64,000 bases of DNA, from assembly GCF_001667585.1 (NCBI RefSeq), contig NZ_LZJZ01000086.1, positions 1 to 64,000 on the forward strand. The letters run 5' to 3'. Below the pieces are notes generated by a model that did no database searches, was not told the origin of the DNA, and saw only the letters and a list, made by a program, of their open reading frames with translations. The translations under genes were made by a program, and so were the position numbers. The DNA is from Mycobacterium sp. E2733 (GTDB lineage: Bacteria > Actinomycetota > Actinomycetes > Mycobacteriales > Mycobacteriaceae). Positions 53,586 to 64,000 of the stretch are shown in pieces (the first letter of the stretch is position 1; each line of letters opens with the position of its first letter).

Positions 53586-54176
53586 TCAGGTGGTTGGTGT
53601 GGTGGCGCCGCAGAGCCCGCTGATCAGCATCTCGACGCGGGCCGCATGCTGGTCGGGGCGCAACCGGCCGCTGCGGTCGAGGGTGACCAGGCCATGCAGG
53701 GCGGCCCACACGACCTCGGTCAGCGTGTCCGGGTCCCGCGCGCCCGCGACCATGTCGACGGCCGCCCGCAATTCGGCGAAGGCGGCGGTCAGCTCGGCCG
53801 GGGTGTCCGCGGCGGCGAACCGCAGCGTTGTCGTGCGGGTGAACATCGCATCGAACAGCGCGGGATTGTCACGGGCGAATCCGATGAACTCCTGGGCGAC
53901 TCGGGAAAGGGCGTCCCGCCCGTCGGTCGCGCCGCCGCGCGCGGTGCGGAGCGCGTCCGCGAGTTCGCCGAATCCCTCGACGGCGACCGACGCCGCGATG
54001 TCTTCCATGCCCGAGAAGTGTTTGTAGAGCACCGGTTGGCTGTATTCGATCTCGGCGGACAGCCGACGGGTGGTGACGGCGTCCCAGCCCTCTTCCTCGG
54101 CCAGCTTGCGCGCCGTGGAAGTGATCAGTCGACGGCGGGCGGCCCGTTCGCGTGCCCGGCGGTCTTCGATGGCCAT
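53586..54176 (-). CDS. TetR-family regulator
   Basis: A TetR regulator of about 196 residues starting at ATG 54176 (GTG 54182 is possible). The helix-turn-helix covers RLITSTARKLAEEEGWDAVT and TRRLSAEIEYSQPVLYKHFS. The C-terminal domain ends LHGLVTLDRSGRLRPDQHAA, a TetR_C_33-like ending. A run of TAGCG half-sites lies just upstream at 54187-54215. The gap 53401-53585 before the PAS gene holds no other gene. Target beyond itself is unknown; metG is on the same strand upstream with 61 bases between. Confidence 0.82.
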   Translation of the reverse strand: MAIEDRRARERAARRRLITSTARKLAEEEGWDAVTTRRLSAEIEYSQPVLYKHFSGMEDIAASVAVEGFGELADALRTARGGATDGRDALSRVAQEFIGFARDNPALFDAMFTRTTTLRFAAADTPAELTAAFAELRAAVDMVAGARDPDTLTEVVWAALHGLVTLDRSGRLRPDQHAARVEMLISGLCGATTPTT

Positions 54177-54186
54177 GCGCACATGT

Positions 54187-54215
54187 TAGCGTCGATATGA
54201 GCGCTAGCGTCGCTA
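54187..54215. promoter_or_regulatory. TAGCG palindromes, TetR operator
   Basis: Two overlapping dyads made of TAGCG half-sites: TAGCG-N3-ATAT-N3-CGCTA at 54187-54206 and the perfect TAGCG-T-CGCTA at 54205-54215. They sit directly upstream of the TetR start, which is the usual place of an autoregulatory operator. Confidence 0.6.
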
Positions 54216-54237
54216 TTTGCACTTCTTCTCGCAAGCG

Positions 54238-55779
54238 TTAGTCGACTTGGTAGCGCGGGAAGACGCCGGTCGGCGCCGGTAGTGCCGTGCCGGGCGCCAG
54301 TCGTGTCCCGATGGCGTCGAAGGTGCGCTGCTCAGGCGTCTGGCCGAGCAGGTCGAGTAGCTTGCCCCCCGAACCGGGCATCACCGGCTGAATCAACAGC
54401 GCCGCAATGCGAACCGCTTCGCACGTGGTGTAAAGCACTGTCGCGAACCGCTTCTGGTCTGCTTCCGACTCACTCTTGCGCAACACCCACGGCTGCTGAG
54501 CCGAGAAGTATCTGTTGGCCGCGCCCAGCATGAGCCAGATTGCTTCCAGCGCCAGATGCATCGCCTGACTGTCGAACTCGGCGCGAACACGTTCGAGCAG
54601 GCCGTCGGCGAGCTCGAGCAGTTCGGTGTCGTCGGCGGTGAATTCGCCGGGGGTCGGCACCACTCCGTCCAGGTTCTTGGCCACCATGGACAGCGACCGT
54701 TGGGCCAGATTGCCCAACTCGTTGGCCAGGTCGGTGTTGATCCGGGTGATGATGGCGTCTTCGCTGTAGCTGCCGTCCTGCCCGAACGGGACCTCCCGCA
54801 GCAGGAAATAGCGGAGTTGGTCCACGCCGAAGGTATCGATCAGGGCAACCGGGTCAACGATGTTGCCCACCGACTTGCTCATCTTCTCGCCGCGGTTCAG
54901 CAGGAATCCGTGCGCGAAAACCCTTCGCGGCAACTCGATCCCGGCCGACATCAGAAACGCCGGCCAGTAGACGGTGTGGAACCGGATGATGTCCTTGCCG
55001 ATCATGTGCAGATCGGCGGGCCAGTAGCGCCGGAACAATTCCGCCCCGGTGTCGGGGTACCCAACTCCGGTCAGGTAATTGGTCAGCGCGTCGACCCAGA
55101 CATACATGACGTGGTCGGGATGATCGGGTACCTTCACCCCCCAGTCGAATGAGGTGCGCGAGATCGACAGGTCGCGCAGGCCGCCGGAGACGAAGCTGAC
55201 CACTTCGTTGCGCCGCACCTCGGGCGCGATGAAATCCGGGTTGGCGCCATAGTGGGCCAGCAGTTTGTCGGCATACGCCGACAGCCGGAAGAAGTAGGTC
55301 TGCTCCTCGGTCCAGGTCACCGGCGTGCCGGTCTCGACGGCGACCCGGGTCCCGTCCACCAGGGCGGTCTCGGATTCGACGAAGAAACGCTCGTCGCGCA
55401 CGGAGTACCAGCCGGAGTAGCTGTCCAAGTAGATGTCGCCCGCCGCGTCCATCCGCCGCCAGATCTCCTTGGAGGCTTCGTGGTGGTCGGCGTCCGTGGT
55501 CCGGATGAACCGGTCGAAGGAGATGTTCAGCTTCTCCTGCAGCCGCTGGAACACATCGGAGTTGCGCCGCGCCAGCTCGGCGGTCGGGAGGCCTTCCGCC
55601 GCCGCCGTCTCGACCATCTTGAGGCCGTGCTCGTCGGTGCCGGTCAGGAAGCGCACGTCGAAGCCGTCGAGTCGCTTGAACCGGGCGATGGCGTCGGTGG
55701 CGATGTATTCGTAGGCATGCCCGACGTGCGGATCGCCGTTGGGATACGTGATCGCGGTGGTGACATAGAAGGACCTCAT
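54238..55779 (-). CDS. metG: Methionyl-tRNA synthetase
   Basis: A 513-residue class I aminoacyl-tRNA synthetase, counterpart of Rv1007c (metS). The HIGH-type motif is [20 protein letters not shown] and the KMSKS motif is [10 protein letters not shown], both intact. It lacks the C-terminal dimerisation extension, as usual for mycobacteria. It is divergent from tatD with 19 bases between starts and has a typical N-terminus ([20 protein letters not shown]). Confidence 0.95.
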   Translation of the reverse strand: MRSFYVTTAITYPNGDPHVGHAYEYIATDAIARFKRLDGFDVRFLTGTDEHGLKMVETAAAEGLPTAELARRNSDVFQRLQEKLNISFDRFIRTTDADHHEASKEIWRRMDAAGDIYLDSYSGWYSVRDERFFVESETALVDGTRVAVETGTPVTWTEEQTYFFRLSAYADKLLAHYGANPDFIAPEVRRNEVVSFVSGGLRDLSISRTSFDWGVKVPDHPDHVMYVWVDALTNYLTGVGYPDTGAELFRRYWPADLHMIGKDIIRFHTVYWPAFLMSAGIELPRRVFAHGFLLNRGEKMSKSVGNIVDPVALIDTFGVDQLRYFLLREVPFGQDGSYSEDAIITRINTDLANELGNLAQRSLSMVAKNLDGVVPTPGEFTADDTELLELADGLLERVRAEFDSQAMHLALEAIWLMLGAANRYFSAQQPWVLRKSESEADQKRFATVLYTTCEAVRIAALLIQPVMPGSGGKLLDLLGQTPEQRTFDAIGTRLAPGTALPAPTGVFPRYQVD

Positions 55780-55798
55780 CGAGAGTCCACCTTATTGT

Positions 55799-56650
55799 GT
55801 GCGCGTGAGCTCCAACCGACGAGAACGAGAAGCCCCACCCGCGCCGGAACGGCTGGCACCCCTGGTCGACGCCCACACCCACCTCGACGCCTGCGGTGCG
55901 CGGGACGCCGAGGACGTGCGCGCCATCGTCGACCGGGCCGCGGCGGTCGGGGTGGGGGCGGTGGTCACCGTCGCCGACGACCTGGACTCGGCGCGCTGGG
56001 TGACGCGGGCCGCCGAATGGGATCCGCGGGTATATGCCGCGGTGGCGCTGCATCCGACCCGCGCAGGCGCGCTGGACGACGACGCGCGGGCCGAGATCGA
56101 GCGACTCGTGGCGCACCCCAGGGTGGTGGCCGTCGGCGAGAGCGGCCTGGACCTGTACTGGCCCGGGCGCCTCGACGGCTGCGCGGACCCCAAGACGCAG
56201 CGGGAGGCCTTCGCCTGGCACATCGACCTCGCCAAACGGTGCGGCAAACCGCTGATGATCCACAACCGCGACGCCGACGCCGAGGTGCTGGACGTGCTGG
56301 CGGCCGAGGGCGCCCCCGACGCCGTGATCTTCCACTGCTTCTCGTCGGATGCCGCGATGGCCCGCCGTTGCGTGGACGCCGGATGGCTGCTCAGCCTGTC
56401 CGGGACCGCGAGCTTCCGCAACGCCCGCGACCTGCGGGAAGCCGTCCCGTTGGTACCGCTGGAGCAGCTTCTGGTGGAAACCGATGCGCCGTTCCTGACA
56501 CCGCACCCCTACCGCGGGTCGCCGAACGAGCCGTACTGCCTTCCTTATACTGTGCGAGCGATCGCTGAACTGGTTGGTCGTCCGGCCGAAGAGCTGGCAC
56601 AGGCCACCACGGACAACGCCCGGCGGGTCTATGGACTTGCTCACGGTTAA
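55799..56650 (+). CDS. tatD: TatD-family metal-dependent hydrolase/deoxyribonuclease
   Basis: A 283-residue TIM-barrel metallo-hydrolase, counterpart of Rv1008. The metal motif is LVDAHTHLDACG (His-x-His), with GESGLDLYW, HNRDADAEVLDVL, HCFSSD and ETDAPFLTPHPYRG as further family motifs. TatD proteins cut DNA or act in quality control. The GTG at 55799 or 55805 gives an N-terminal extension of about 20 residues (RRREREAPPAPERLAP-like) before the conserved VDAHTH; M. tuberculosis starts right at this motif. Confidence 0.85.
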   Translation: MRVSSNRREREAPPAPERLAPLVDAHTHLDACGARDAEDVRAIVDRAAAVGVGAVVTVADDLDSARWVTRAAEWDPRVYAAVALHPTRAGALDDDARAEIERLVAHPRVVAVGESGLDLYWPGRLDGCADPKTQREAFAWHIDLAKRCGKPLMIHNRDADAEVLDVLAAEGAPDAVIFHCFSSDAAMARRCVDAGWLLSLSGTASFRNARDLREAVPLVPLEQLLVETDAPFLTPHPYRGSPNEPYCLPYTVRAIAELVGRPAEELAQATTDNARRVYGLAHG

Positions 56651-58862
<2,212 letters not shown>

Positions 58863-58933
58863 CTGTGGTTTGTTCGGGGCGCCGCTGCGTGTAGTTGACC
58901 GGTGGCAGCGATAGTCTGCTGCGGTGGGTGACA

Positions 58934-59884
58934 ATGTCTGACGGCAGCACCGCCGCCCAGTGGGTGCCCACCGGGTCGGTCACCGTCCGGGTGCCCGGAA
59001 AGGTCAACCTGTATCTGGCGGTCGGCGACCGCCGTGAGGATGGCTATCACGAGCTGACCACCGTTTTCCAGGCCGTCTCGCTGCTCGACGAGGTGACCGT
59101 CCGCAACGCCGACGTGCTGTCGCTCGAGCTCGTCGGCGAGGGCGCCGACAAATTGCCCACCGACGAACGCAACCTCGCCTGGCAGGCCGCCGAACTGATG
59201 GCCGAACACGTCGGCCGGGCGCCCGACGTGTCGATCATGATCGACAAATCCATCCCGGTCGCCGGTGGGATGGCCGGCGGCAGCGCCGATGCGGCTGCGG
59301 TGCTCGTCGCGATGAACTCGCTGTGGGAGCTCAACGTGCCCCGGCGCGACCTGCGCATGCTCGCCGCGCGGCTGGGTAGCGACGTGCCCTTCCCGCTGCA
59401 CGGCGGAACCGCGCTGGGCACCGGACGCGGCGAGGAGTTGGCCACGGTGTTGTCCCGCAACACCTTTCACTGGGTGTTGGCGTTCGCCGACGGCGAGTTG
59501 CTCACTCCGGCGGTGTTCGTCGAGCTGGACCGGCTCCGGGAATCGGGGGATCCGCCGCGGCTTGGCGGCCCGGGCCCGGTGCTGGCGGCCTTGGCCGCGG
59601 GCGACCCGGAACAGCTGGCGTCGCTGCTGGGTAATGAGATGCAGGCGGCCGCGGTGAGCCTGAACCCGAAGCTGCGCCGGACCCTGCGTGCCGGGGTGGA
59701 GGCCGGGGCGCTGGCGGGCATCGTGTCCGGCTCGGGCCCGACATGCGCCTTCTTGTGTTCCTCGGCCGCCTCGGCCGTCGACGTGGGCGCAGAGGTGTCC
59801 GGGGCGGGCGTCTGCCGCACGGTGCGGGTCGCCAGCGGGCCGGTGGCCGGCGCGCGTGTGGTGCCGGCGCCCACCGAAGTGTGA
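58934..59884 (+). CDS. ispE: 4-diphosphocytidyl-2-C-methyl-D-erythritol kinase
   Basis: A 316-residue GHMP kinase of the non-mevalonate isoprenoid pathway, counterpart of Rv1011. Motif 1 is [20 protein letters not shown], the ATP loop is [17 protein letters not shown], and the third motif is [13 protein letters not shown]. Start ATG 58934 ([15 protein letters not shown]) is used; the conserved core begins at [10 protein letters not shown]. It is the third gene of the rpfB-ksgA-ispE operon. Confidence 0.93.
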   Translation: MSDGSTAAQWVPTGSVTVRVPGKVNLYLAVGDRREDGYHELTTVFQAVSLLDEVTVRNADVLSLELVGEGADKLPTDERNLAWQAAELMAEHVGRAPDVSIMIDKSIPVAGGMAGGSADAAAVLVAMNSLWELNVPRRDLRMLAARLGSDVPFPLHGGTALGTGRGEELATVLSRNTFHWVLAFADGELLTPAVFVELDRLRESGDPPRLGGPGPVLAALAAGDPEQLASLLGNEMQAAAVSLNPKLRRTLRAGVEAGALAGIVSGSGPTCAFLCSSAASAVDVGAEVSGAGVCRTVRVASGPVAGARVVPAPTEV

Positions 59885-60210
59885 AAAGCAACCCAAATTC
59901 CGCATTCGTTTGGGCTGTTCCCTAAGAGGAGTTTAAGATAATGCGCGGTGACGAGTCGCGCTGAGCAAGATCACTCATTTTCGTCGTCCGTCGGGGTCTC
60001 CGGCGGACGACTGATGCTTTGGGCCCACCGGCGGTTTTCGGGCCCGCGTCGCGCTCGTCGGCCGGCCGAACGGCAGGTAGCCGACTCATCGCCGATTCGA
60101 GACCTAACCGCTGCCCGACTGTGTTTGCGCGCCTGTTCCGAAGCGTTACCCGGTGGGCGGAATATGAAATCCCGGGCGTTGGGCCAAGCGCCGGAACCGA
60201 GGAGGTTTTT
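59885..60210 (+). other. 326-bp gap with promoter-like sequence and a seven-codon ORF
   Basis: Between ispE and the adenylating enzyme gene. A TTGGGC (59909-59914) and TAAGAT (59934-59939) pair could be a promoter. A minimal reading ATG 59941 to TGA 59964 (MRGDESR) has an agagga site upstream and could be a leader peptide, but this may be chance. M. tuberculosis has a small hypothetical gene (Rv1012) here, not recognised in this window. Confidence 0.35.
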
Positions 60211-61845
60211 GTGAGCAGGTTTACCGAGAAGATGTACCGCAATGCCCGCAACGCGACGACGGGCATGGTCACCGGTGAACCGCACGAACCCGTCCGGCAC
60301 ACCTGGGGCGAGGTCCACGAACGCGCGCGTCGCATCGCGGGCGGCCTAGCCGCCGCCGGCATCGGCCTGGGCGACGCGGTCGGTGTCCTTGCCGGCTTCC
60401 CGGTGGAGATCGCGCCGACGGCGCAGGGCCTCTGGATGCGTGGGGCCAGCCTGACGATGCTGCACCAGCCCACGCCGCGCACCGACCTGGCCGTGTGGGC
60501 CGAAGACACCATGAACGTCATCGGCATGATCGAGGCCAAGGCCGTCATCGTCTCCGAGCCGTTCCTGGTGGCCATCCCCGTGCTGGAGGAGAAGGGGATC
60601 AACGTCCTCACGGTCGCCGACCTGCTGGCGTCGGAGCCCACCGATCCCATCGAGGTGGGTGAGGACGACCTCGCGCTGATGCAATTGACGAGCGGCTCCA
60701 CCGGATCCCCCAAAGCCGTCCAGATCACCCACCGCAACATCTATTCCAACGCCGAGGCGATGTTCATCGGCGCCGAGTACGACGTCGACAGGGACGTCAT
60801 GGTCAGCTGGCTGCCGTGCTTCCACGACATGGGCATGGTCGGCTTCCTGACCATCCCGATGTACTTCGGCGCGGAGCTGGTCAAGGTCACGCCGATGGAC
60901 TTCCTGCGCGACACGCTGCTGTGGGCCAAGCTGATCGACAAGTACAAGGGCACCATGACCGCGGCGCCCAACTTCGCCTACGCGCTGCTGGCCAAGCGCT
61001 TGCGTCGCAACGCCAAGGCCGGTGACTTCGACCTGTCCACCCTGCGTTTCGCGCTGTCGGGCGCCGAGCCCGTCGAACCCGCCGACGTGGAGGACCTGCT
61101 CGACGCCGGCAAGCCGTTCGGCCTGCAGCCGTCGGCGATCCTGCCGGCCTACGGCATGGCGGAAACGACGCTGGCCGTGTCGTTCTCGGAGTGCAACGCC
61201 GGTCTGGTCGTCGACGAGGTCGACGCCGACCTGCTGGCCGCCCTGCGCCGCGCCGTGCCCGCCACCAAGGGCAACACCCGCAGGCTGGCGACGCTGGGCC
61301 CGCTCCTGCAGGACCTCGAGGCGCGCATCATCGACGAGAACGGCGACGTGATGCCGCCGCGCGGCGTCGGCGTCATCGAGCTGCGCGGGGAGTCGCTGAC
61401 GCCCGGCTACCTGACCATGGGCGGCTTCATCCCGGCGCAGGACGAGAGCGGCTGGTACGACACCGGTGACCTCGGCTACCTGACCGAGGACGGCCACGTC
61501 GTGGTGTGCGGCCGCGTCAAGGACGTCATCATCATGGCGGGCCGCAACATCTACCCCACCGACATCGAGCGGGCCGCCTGCCGCGTCGAGGGGGTGCGGC
61601 CCGGTTGCGCCGTCGCGGTGCGCCTGGACGCCGGCCACTCACGCGAGACGTTCGCCGTCGCCGTCGAGTCCAACGCCTGGCAGGACCCCGCCGAGGTGCG
61701 CCGCATCGAGCACCAGGTCGCCCGCGAGGTGGTGGCCGAGGTCGACATGCGGCCGCGCAACGTCGTGGTGCTCGGGCCGGGCACCATCCCGAAGACACCG
61801 TCGGGCAAGTTGCGCCGGTCCCACTCCGCCACGCTGGTCACCTAG
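60211..61845 (+). CDS. Acyl-AMP ligase-type adenylating enzyme (Pks16-like)
   Basis: A 544-residue AMP-forming enzyme, counterpart of Rv1013, which is named pks16 although it is not a polyketide synthase. GTG 60211 has ggagg at 60201-60205. Motifs are [16 protein letters not shown] (AMP-binding loop), [51 protein letters not shown] and [14 protein letters not shown], with the catalytic Lys in [13 protein letters not shown]. The length suits the FAAL/FadD32-like group, but a family insertion motif was not checked. It probably activates a fatty acid as acyl-AMP. Confidence 0.85.
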   Translation: MSRFTEKMYRNARNATTGMVTGEPHEPVRHTWGEVHERARRIAGGLAAAGIGLGDAVGVLAGFPVEIAPTAQGLWMRGASLTMLHQPTPRTDLAVWAEDTMNVIGMIEAKAVIVSEPFLVAIPVLEEKGINVLTVADLLASEPTDPIEVGEDDLALMQLTSGSTGSPKAVQITHRNIYSNAEAMFIGAEYDVDRDVMVSWLPCFHDMGMVGFLTIPMYFGAELVKVTPMDFLRDTLLWAKLIDKYKGTMTAAPNFAYALLAKRLRRNAKAGDFDLSTLRFALSGAEPVEPADVEDLLDAGKPFGLQPSAILPAYGMAETTLAVSFSECNAGLVVDEVDADLLAALRRAVPATKGNTRRLATLGPLLQDLEARIIDENGDVMPPRGVGVIELRGESLTPGYLTMGGFIPAQDESGWYDTGDLGYLTEDGHVVVCGRVKDVIIMAGRNIYPTDIERAACRVEGVRPGCAVAVRLDAGHSRETFAVAVESNAWQDPAEVRRIEHQVAREVVAEVDMRPRNVVVLGPGTIPKTPSGKLRRSHSATLVT

Positions 61846-61867
61846 GCCGCGGTCATACGACCGGCGT

Positions 61868-62443
61868 TTACCAGGCGTGGACCTGGTTCTGCGCGGGCTC
61901 CAGCCCGAGCTCGACGAGCAACTCCGTGGCGTCCGCGGCCTGCTCGCAAATGGTGGGGACCTCGGCGCGCTCGGCGGCGGAGAAGTTCTCCAACACGAAC
62001 GCCGCCGGGTCTTTGCGTCCCGGCGGTCGGCCGATCCCGATGCGGACCCGCTGGAACTCCCTGGTGCCCAGCGCGGACGCCACCGAGCGCAGCCCGTTGT
62101 GGCCGCCCTCGCCGCCGCCGATCTTGAGCCGGATGCGGCCGAAGTCGAGATCGAGGTCGTCGTGGACGACGACGATGTCGGCCGGCGTCACCGAATAGAA
62201 CTTCGCCAACGGCCCGACCTGGCGGCCGGACTCGTTCATGTAGCAGCGTGGCTTGGCCACCAGGACCGAACGCCCGGCCAGCCGGCCGCTGACCACCTCG
62301 GCGCCGGAACGCTTGTGCACCTTGAACTTTGACCCGAGCCGATCGGCGAGCAGGTCGGCGACCATGAAACCGAGGTTGTGCCGGGTGCGGGCGTAGTTGT
62401 CTCCGGGATTGCCCAGGCCGACCACCAGCAACGGCTCGGCCAC
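61868..62443 (-). CDS. pth: Peptidyl-tRNA hydrolase
   Basis: A 191-residue enzyme, counterpart of Rv1014c. It releases peptides from peptidyl-tRNA. Motifs are [20 protein letters not shown] (catalytic His), [29 protein letters not shown] and [11 protein letters not shown], all intact. The start lies 12 bases downstream of the rplY stop, so both genes share a transcript. Confidence 0.95.
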   Translation of the reverse strand: MAEPLLVVGLGNPGDNYARTRHNLGFMVADLLADRLGSKFKVHKRSGAEVVSGRLAGRSVLVAKPRCYMNESGRQVGPLAKFYSVTPADIVVVHDDLDLDFGRIRLKIGGGEGGHNGLRSVASALGTREFQRVRIGIGRPPGRKDPAAFVLENFSAAERAEVPTICEQAADATELLVELGLEPAQNQVHAW

Positions 62444-62455
62444 GTTGCGGTCCGC

Positions 62456-63124
62456 CTACTCGGACTCGTCCGCGGGGGCCCCGGAATCTGTGGCCTCGCC
62501 GGCTTCCTCTTCCGTGGGGGCCGCTTCTGCCTCGGCGACCTCGCCGGCACCCTCTTCCTCGAGATCCTCGGCGGTCGGCGCGGTGACCACGTTCACCACC
62601 AGCATCTCCGGGTCGGAGATCAGGTTGACGCCCTTCGGCAGGGCGATCTGCCCGGCGGTGAACTGGGTGCCCGGCTCGGCATCCTCGACGGACACCGTCA
62701 GCTGCTCGGGAATCGACAGCGCGTCGGCCTCGATCTCGATGGTGTTGGTGTCCTGGGTGACCAAGGTGCCGGGGACGGGGTCGCCCTCGACGACGACTCG
62801 GACCTCGACGACCACCTTCTCGCCGCGGCGCACGACCAGCAGGTCAGCGTGCTGGATGGTGCGGCGAATCGGGTGGATGTCGAGCGCCTTGGTCAGCGCC
62901 AGGTGTTCCTTGCCGTCGATGTCCAGGGTCAGCACCGCATTGGTGCCCGCGTGGCGCAGCACGGCCGCGAAGTCGTGGCCGGGCAGCTCCAGATGCTGCG
63001 GGTCGCTGCCGTGGCCGTAGAGGACGGCGGGAATCTTGCCCTCGCGGCGGGCCCGGCGCGACGCGCCCTTGCCGGTCTCGGTTCGCACCGTCGCCGTGAG
63101 TTGGTTGCCTGCGGACTTGGCCAT
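62456..63124 (-). CDS. rplY: 50S ribosomal protein L25 (CTC form)
   Basis: A 222-residue long L25 protein, counterpart of Rv1015c. Residues 1-95 are the 5S-rRNA-binding L25 domain ([40 protein letters not shown]), and 100-190 the TL5/CTC domain. The C-terminal 35 residues are an acidic Glu/Ala-rich tail ([15 protein letters not shown]). It is followed by pth. Confidence 0.95.
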   Translation of the reverse strand: MAKSAGNQLTATVRTETGKGASRRARREGKIPAVLYGHGSDPQHLELPGHDFAAVLRHAGTNAVLTLDIDGKEHLALTKALDIHPIRRTIQHADLLVVRRGEKVVVEVRVVVEGDPVPGTLVTQDTNTIEIEADALSIPEQLTVSVEDAEPGTQFTAGQIALPKGVNLISDPEMLVVNVVTAPTAEDLEEEGAGEVAEAEAAPTEEEAGEATDSGAPADESE

Positions 63125-63441
63125 CGTGTCGCTCCTGTGTGCTCTTCAGTGTGGGGCACGGCCGGGGTCGCGACAGTTCGTCGGTCTCCGTCGATAACGG
63201 TGCTGGCTGGCCAGCCACCCTCGCCGTGACGCCCGGTCAGGTTAGCGCATGCGCACCTCAGAGCGGAAATCTCGGCGGCGGCGTGCGTCACAACCGTCAC
63301 TCCTTTACCCGGCCGGGGCGACCCTCAAGGTGCCCGCCTCACAGCGACAATTCCCGCCTCAGGAAGGTTGTCGCTCGGAGGCGGGCAAAAACGCCGGCCG
63401 CCCGTCCGAGGGACGTGTGTGGTCAGTGCGATCGCTGGGAC
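63125..63441. other. 317-bp gap between SDR and rplY
   Basis: Both flanking genes run on the minus strand. The gap contains an imperfect hairpin (63333-63385), and the 14-base sequence CTCAGAGCGGAAAT occurs at 63257-63270 and again at 63441-63454, reaching into the last codons of the SDR gene. The rplY promoter should be here; no clear -35/-10 pair was found. Confidence 0.4.
63333..63385 (-). terminator. Imperfect stem-loop downstream of the partial SDR gene
   Basis: Arms of 18 bases (63333-63350 and 63368-63385) share CCCGCCTC and GCGACAA blocks with two to three mismatches between, around a 17-base loop. Located after the SDR stop on the minus strand, so a terminator role is plausible. No T-run follows. 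Confidence 0.45.
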
Positions 63442-64000
63442 TCAGAGCGGAAATTTGGTCCCGGTGAGCTGTTCGGAGAGCTCCCACAGCGCAGCGGCCA
63501 TCTTCGGATCCTGCGCCCGACGGCTGCGGCCGACAGGTTGGGTGCGGCCGGTCTGGCCGAACCGCGGGCCGATGAACGTGTTGCCCGGCAGGTCCTGCGA
63601 CGCCGCGTACAGCGTTTGCCGAGCGCCGAAGTCGGCGTCGGTGGCCACGACCCGGGTGACGGTCGACATCAGCGCGTCGCCCAGCTTGCGCCCGGACGCA
63701 CCTTGCAGATTGGTGTGCGAGTAGCCGGGGTGGGCGGCCAGCGCGCGCAGCGTGGAACCGGCCGCATCCAGGCGTCGCTGCAGCTCGCTGGTGAACAGCA
63801 GATTGGCGAGCTTGGATTGGCTGTAGGCCAGCCAGGGCGAGTATCGCCGCCGCTCCCAGTTCAGGTCGTCGAGGCTGATCCGCCCCGGCCAGTGCGCCAT
63901 CGACGACACCGTGACCACCCGGTCGGTGAGCTTGGGCAGCAGCAGGTTGGTCAGCGCGAAATGCCCGAGGTGGTTGGTGCCGATCTGGCTCTCGAAGCCG
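63442..64000 (-). CDS. Short-chain dehydrogenase, C-terminal part
   Basis: The C-terminal part of an SDR enters from the right edge; the N-terminal Rossmann loop lies outside. Visible are IGTNHLGHFALTNLLLPKLT, the VVTVSSMAH serine segment, the catalytic YSQSK and the AAHPGYSHTNLQ segment. This is the layout of retinol/protochlorophyllide-type short-chain dehydrogenases often annotated as oxidoreductases in mycobacteria. In M. tuberculosis rplY is preceded by lpqT, so gene order departs from the reference here. Substrate unknown. Confidence 0.8.
   Translation of the reverse strand, partial: GFESQIGTNHLGHFALTNLLLPKLTDRVVTVSSMAHWPGRISLDDLNWERRRYSPWLAYSQSKLANLLFTSELQRRLDAAGSTLRALAAHPGYSHTNLQGASGRKLGDALMSTVTRVVATDADFGARQTLYAASQDLPGNTFIGPRFGQTGRTQPVGRSRRAQDPKMAAALWELSEQLTGTKFPL

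Noticed and set aside
60346..61638. 430-codon open frame opposite the Pks16-like gene
   Set aside because: Antisense to a strongly conserved adenylating enzyme; no motifs of its own.

Overview
This window is the chromosome of a GC-rich, probably slow-growing Mycobacterium. The main evidence is a run of genes in the order known from M. tuberculosis H37Rv (Rv0998 to Rv1015c): cAMP-regulated acetyltransferase, DUF5642 lipoproteins, AlkB-like dioxygenase, arcA, pmt, rsmI, pabB, then metG, tatD, rpfB, ksgA, ispE, a Pks16-type adenylating enzyme, pth and rplY. PPE and LppV-type proteins and GTG/TTG starts agree with this. No rRNA, tRNA, CRISPR array or insertion sequence was recognised.

Layout. 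1-5.3 kb: a catabolic cluster (TetR fragment, aldehyde dehydrogenase, short-chain dehydrogenase, DUF35 protein, thiolase-fold protein resembling the Ltp2 retro-aldolases, and a frameshifted hydroxyisobutyrate-type dehydrogenase). 5.4-11.9 kb: an LppV-type lipoprotein with a DUF1023 hydrolase, a ferritin-like diiron protein with its TetR and a striking 29-bp palindrome, an M42 peptidase, a small unknown protein and a methyltransferase. 12.0-15.0 kb: D-glycero-D-manno-heptose genes hddA-gmhA-gmhB and a WecG/TagA/CpsF glycosyltransferase. 15.2-23.3 kb: conserved mycobacterial core. 23.3-25.4 kb: an ECF41-type sigma factor with its oxidoreductase and a candidate cognate promoter.

25.7-53.0 kb is the main point of interest. 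Between pabB and metG, where M. tuberculosis has about one gene, lies what looks like a complete Wzx/Wzy-type exopolysaccharide system. It holds an initiating sugar-phosphate transferase, a Wzx flippase, a Wzy-like polymerase and a Wzz/BY-kinase-like chain-length protein with a broken Walker A lysine. It also has several glycosyltransferases (one a GT2-GT4 fusion), an RmlC-type epimerase, methyltransferases, an aldo/keto reductase with a GMC oxidoreductase, a BcsB-like surface protein and a polysaccharide deacetylase. Control genes are built in: a GAF-GGDEF-EAL cyclic-di-GMP enzyme sandwiched between two paralogous DUF4832-type lipoproteins, and two tandem ScbR/ArpA-like TetR regulators. Twin 17-bp operator-like palindromes resemble gamma-butyrolactone autoregulatory elements. 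The first gene of the biosynthetic operon at 47.6-40.8 kb encodes a PPE protein.

Inferred working model: nucleotide sugars are loaded on a lipid carrier by the gene at 44.2 kb, extended by the glycosyltransferases, flipped by Wzx, polymerised by Wzy under the Wzz-like protein, and trimmed or anchored by the deacetylase, the BcsB-like protein and the lipoproteins. Cyclic-di-GMP and an autoregulator-type signal would set the output. 53.0-64.0 kb returns to core genes, with a candidate RNA switch before rpfB and a partial short-chain dehydrogenase at the right edge.
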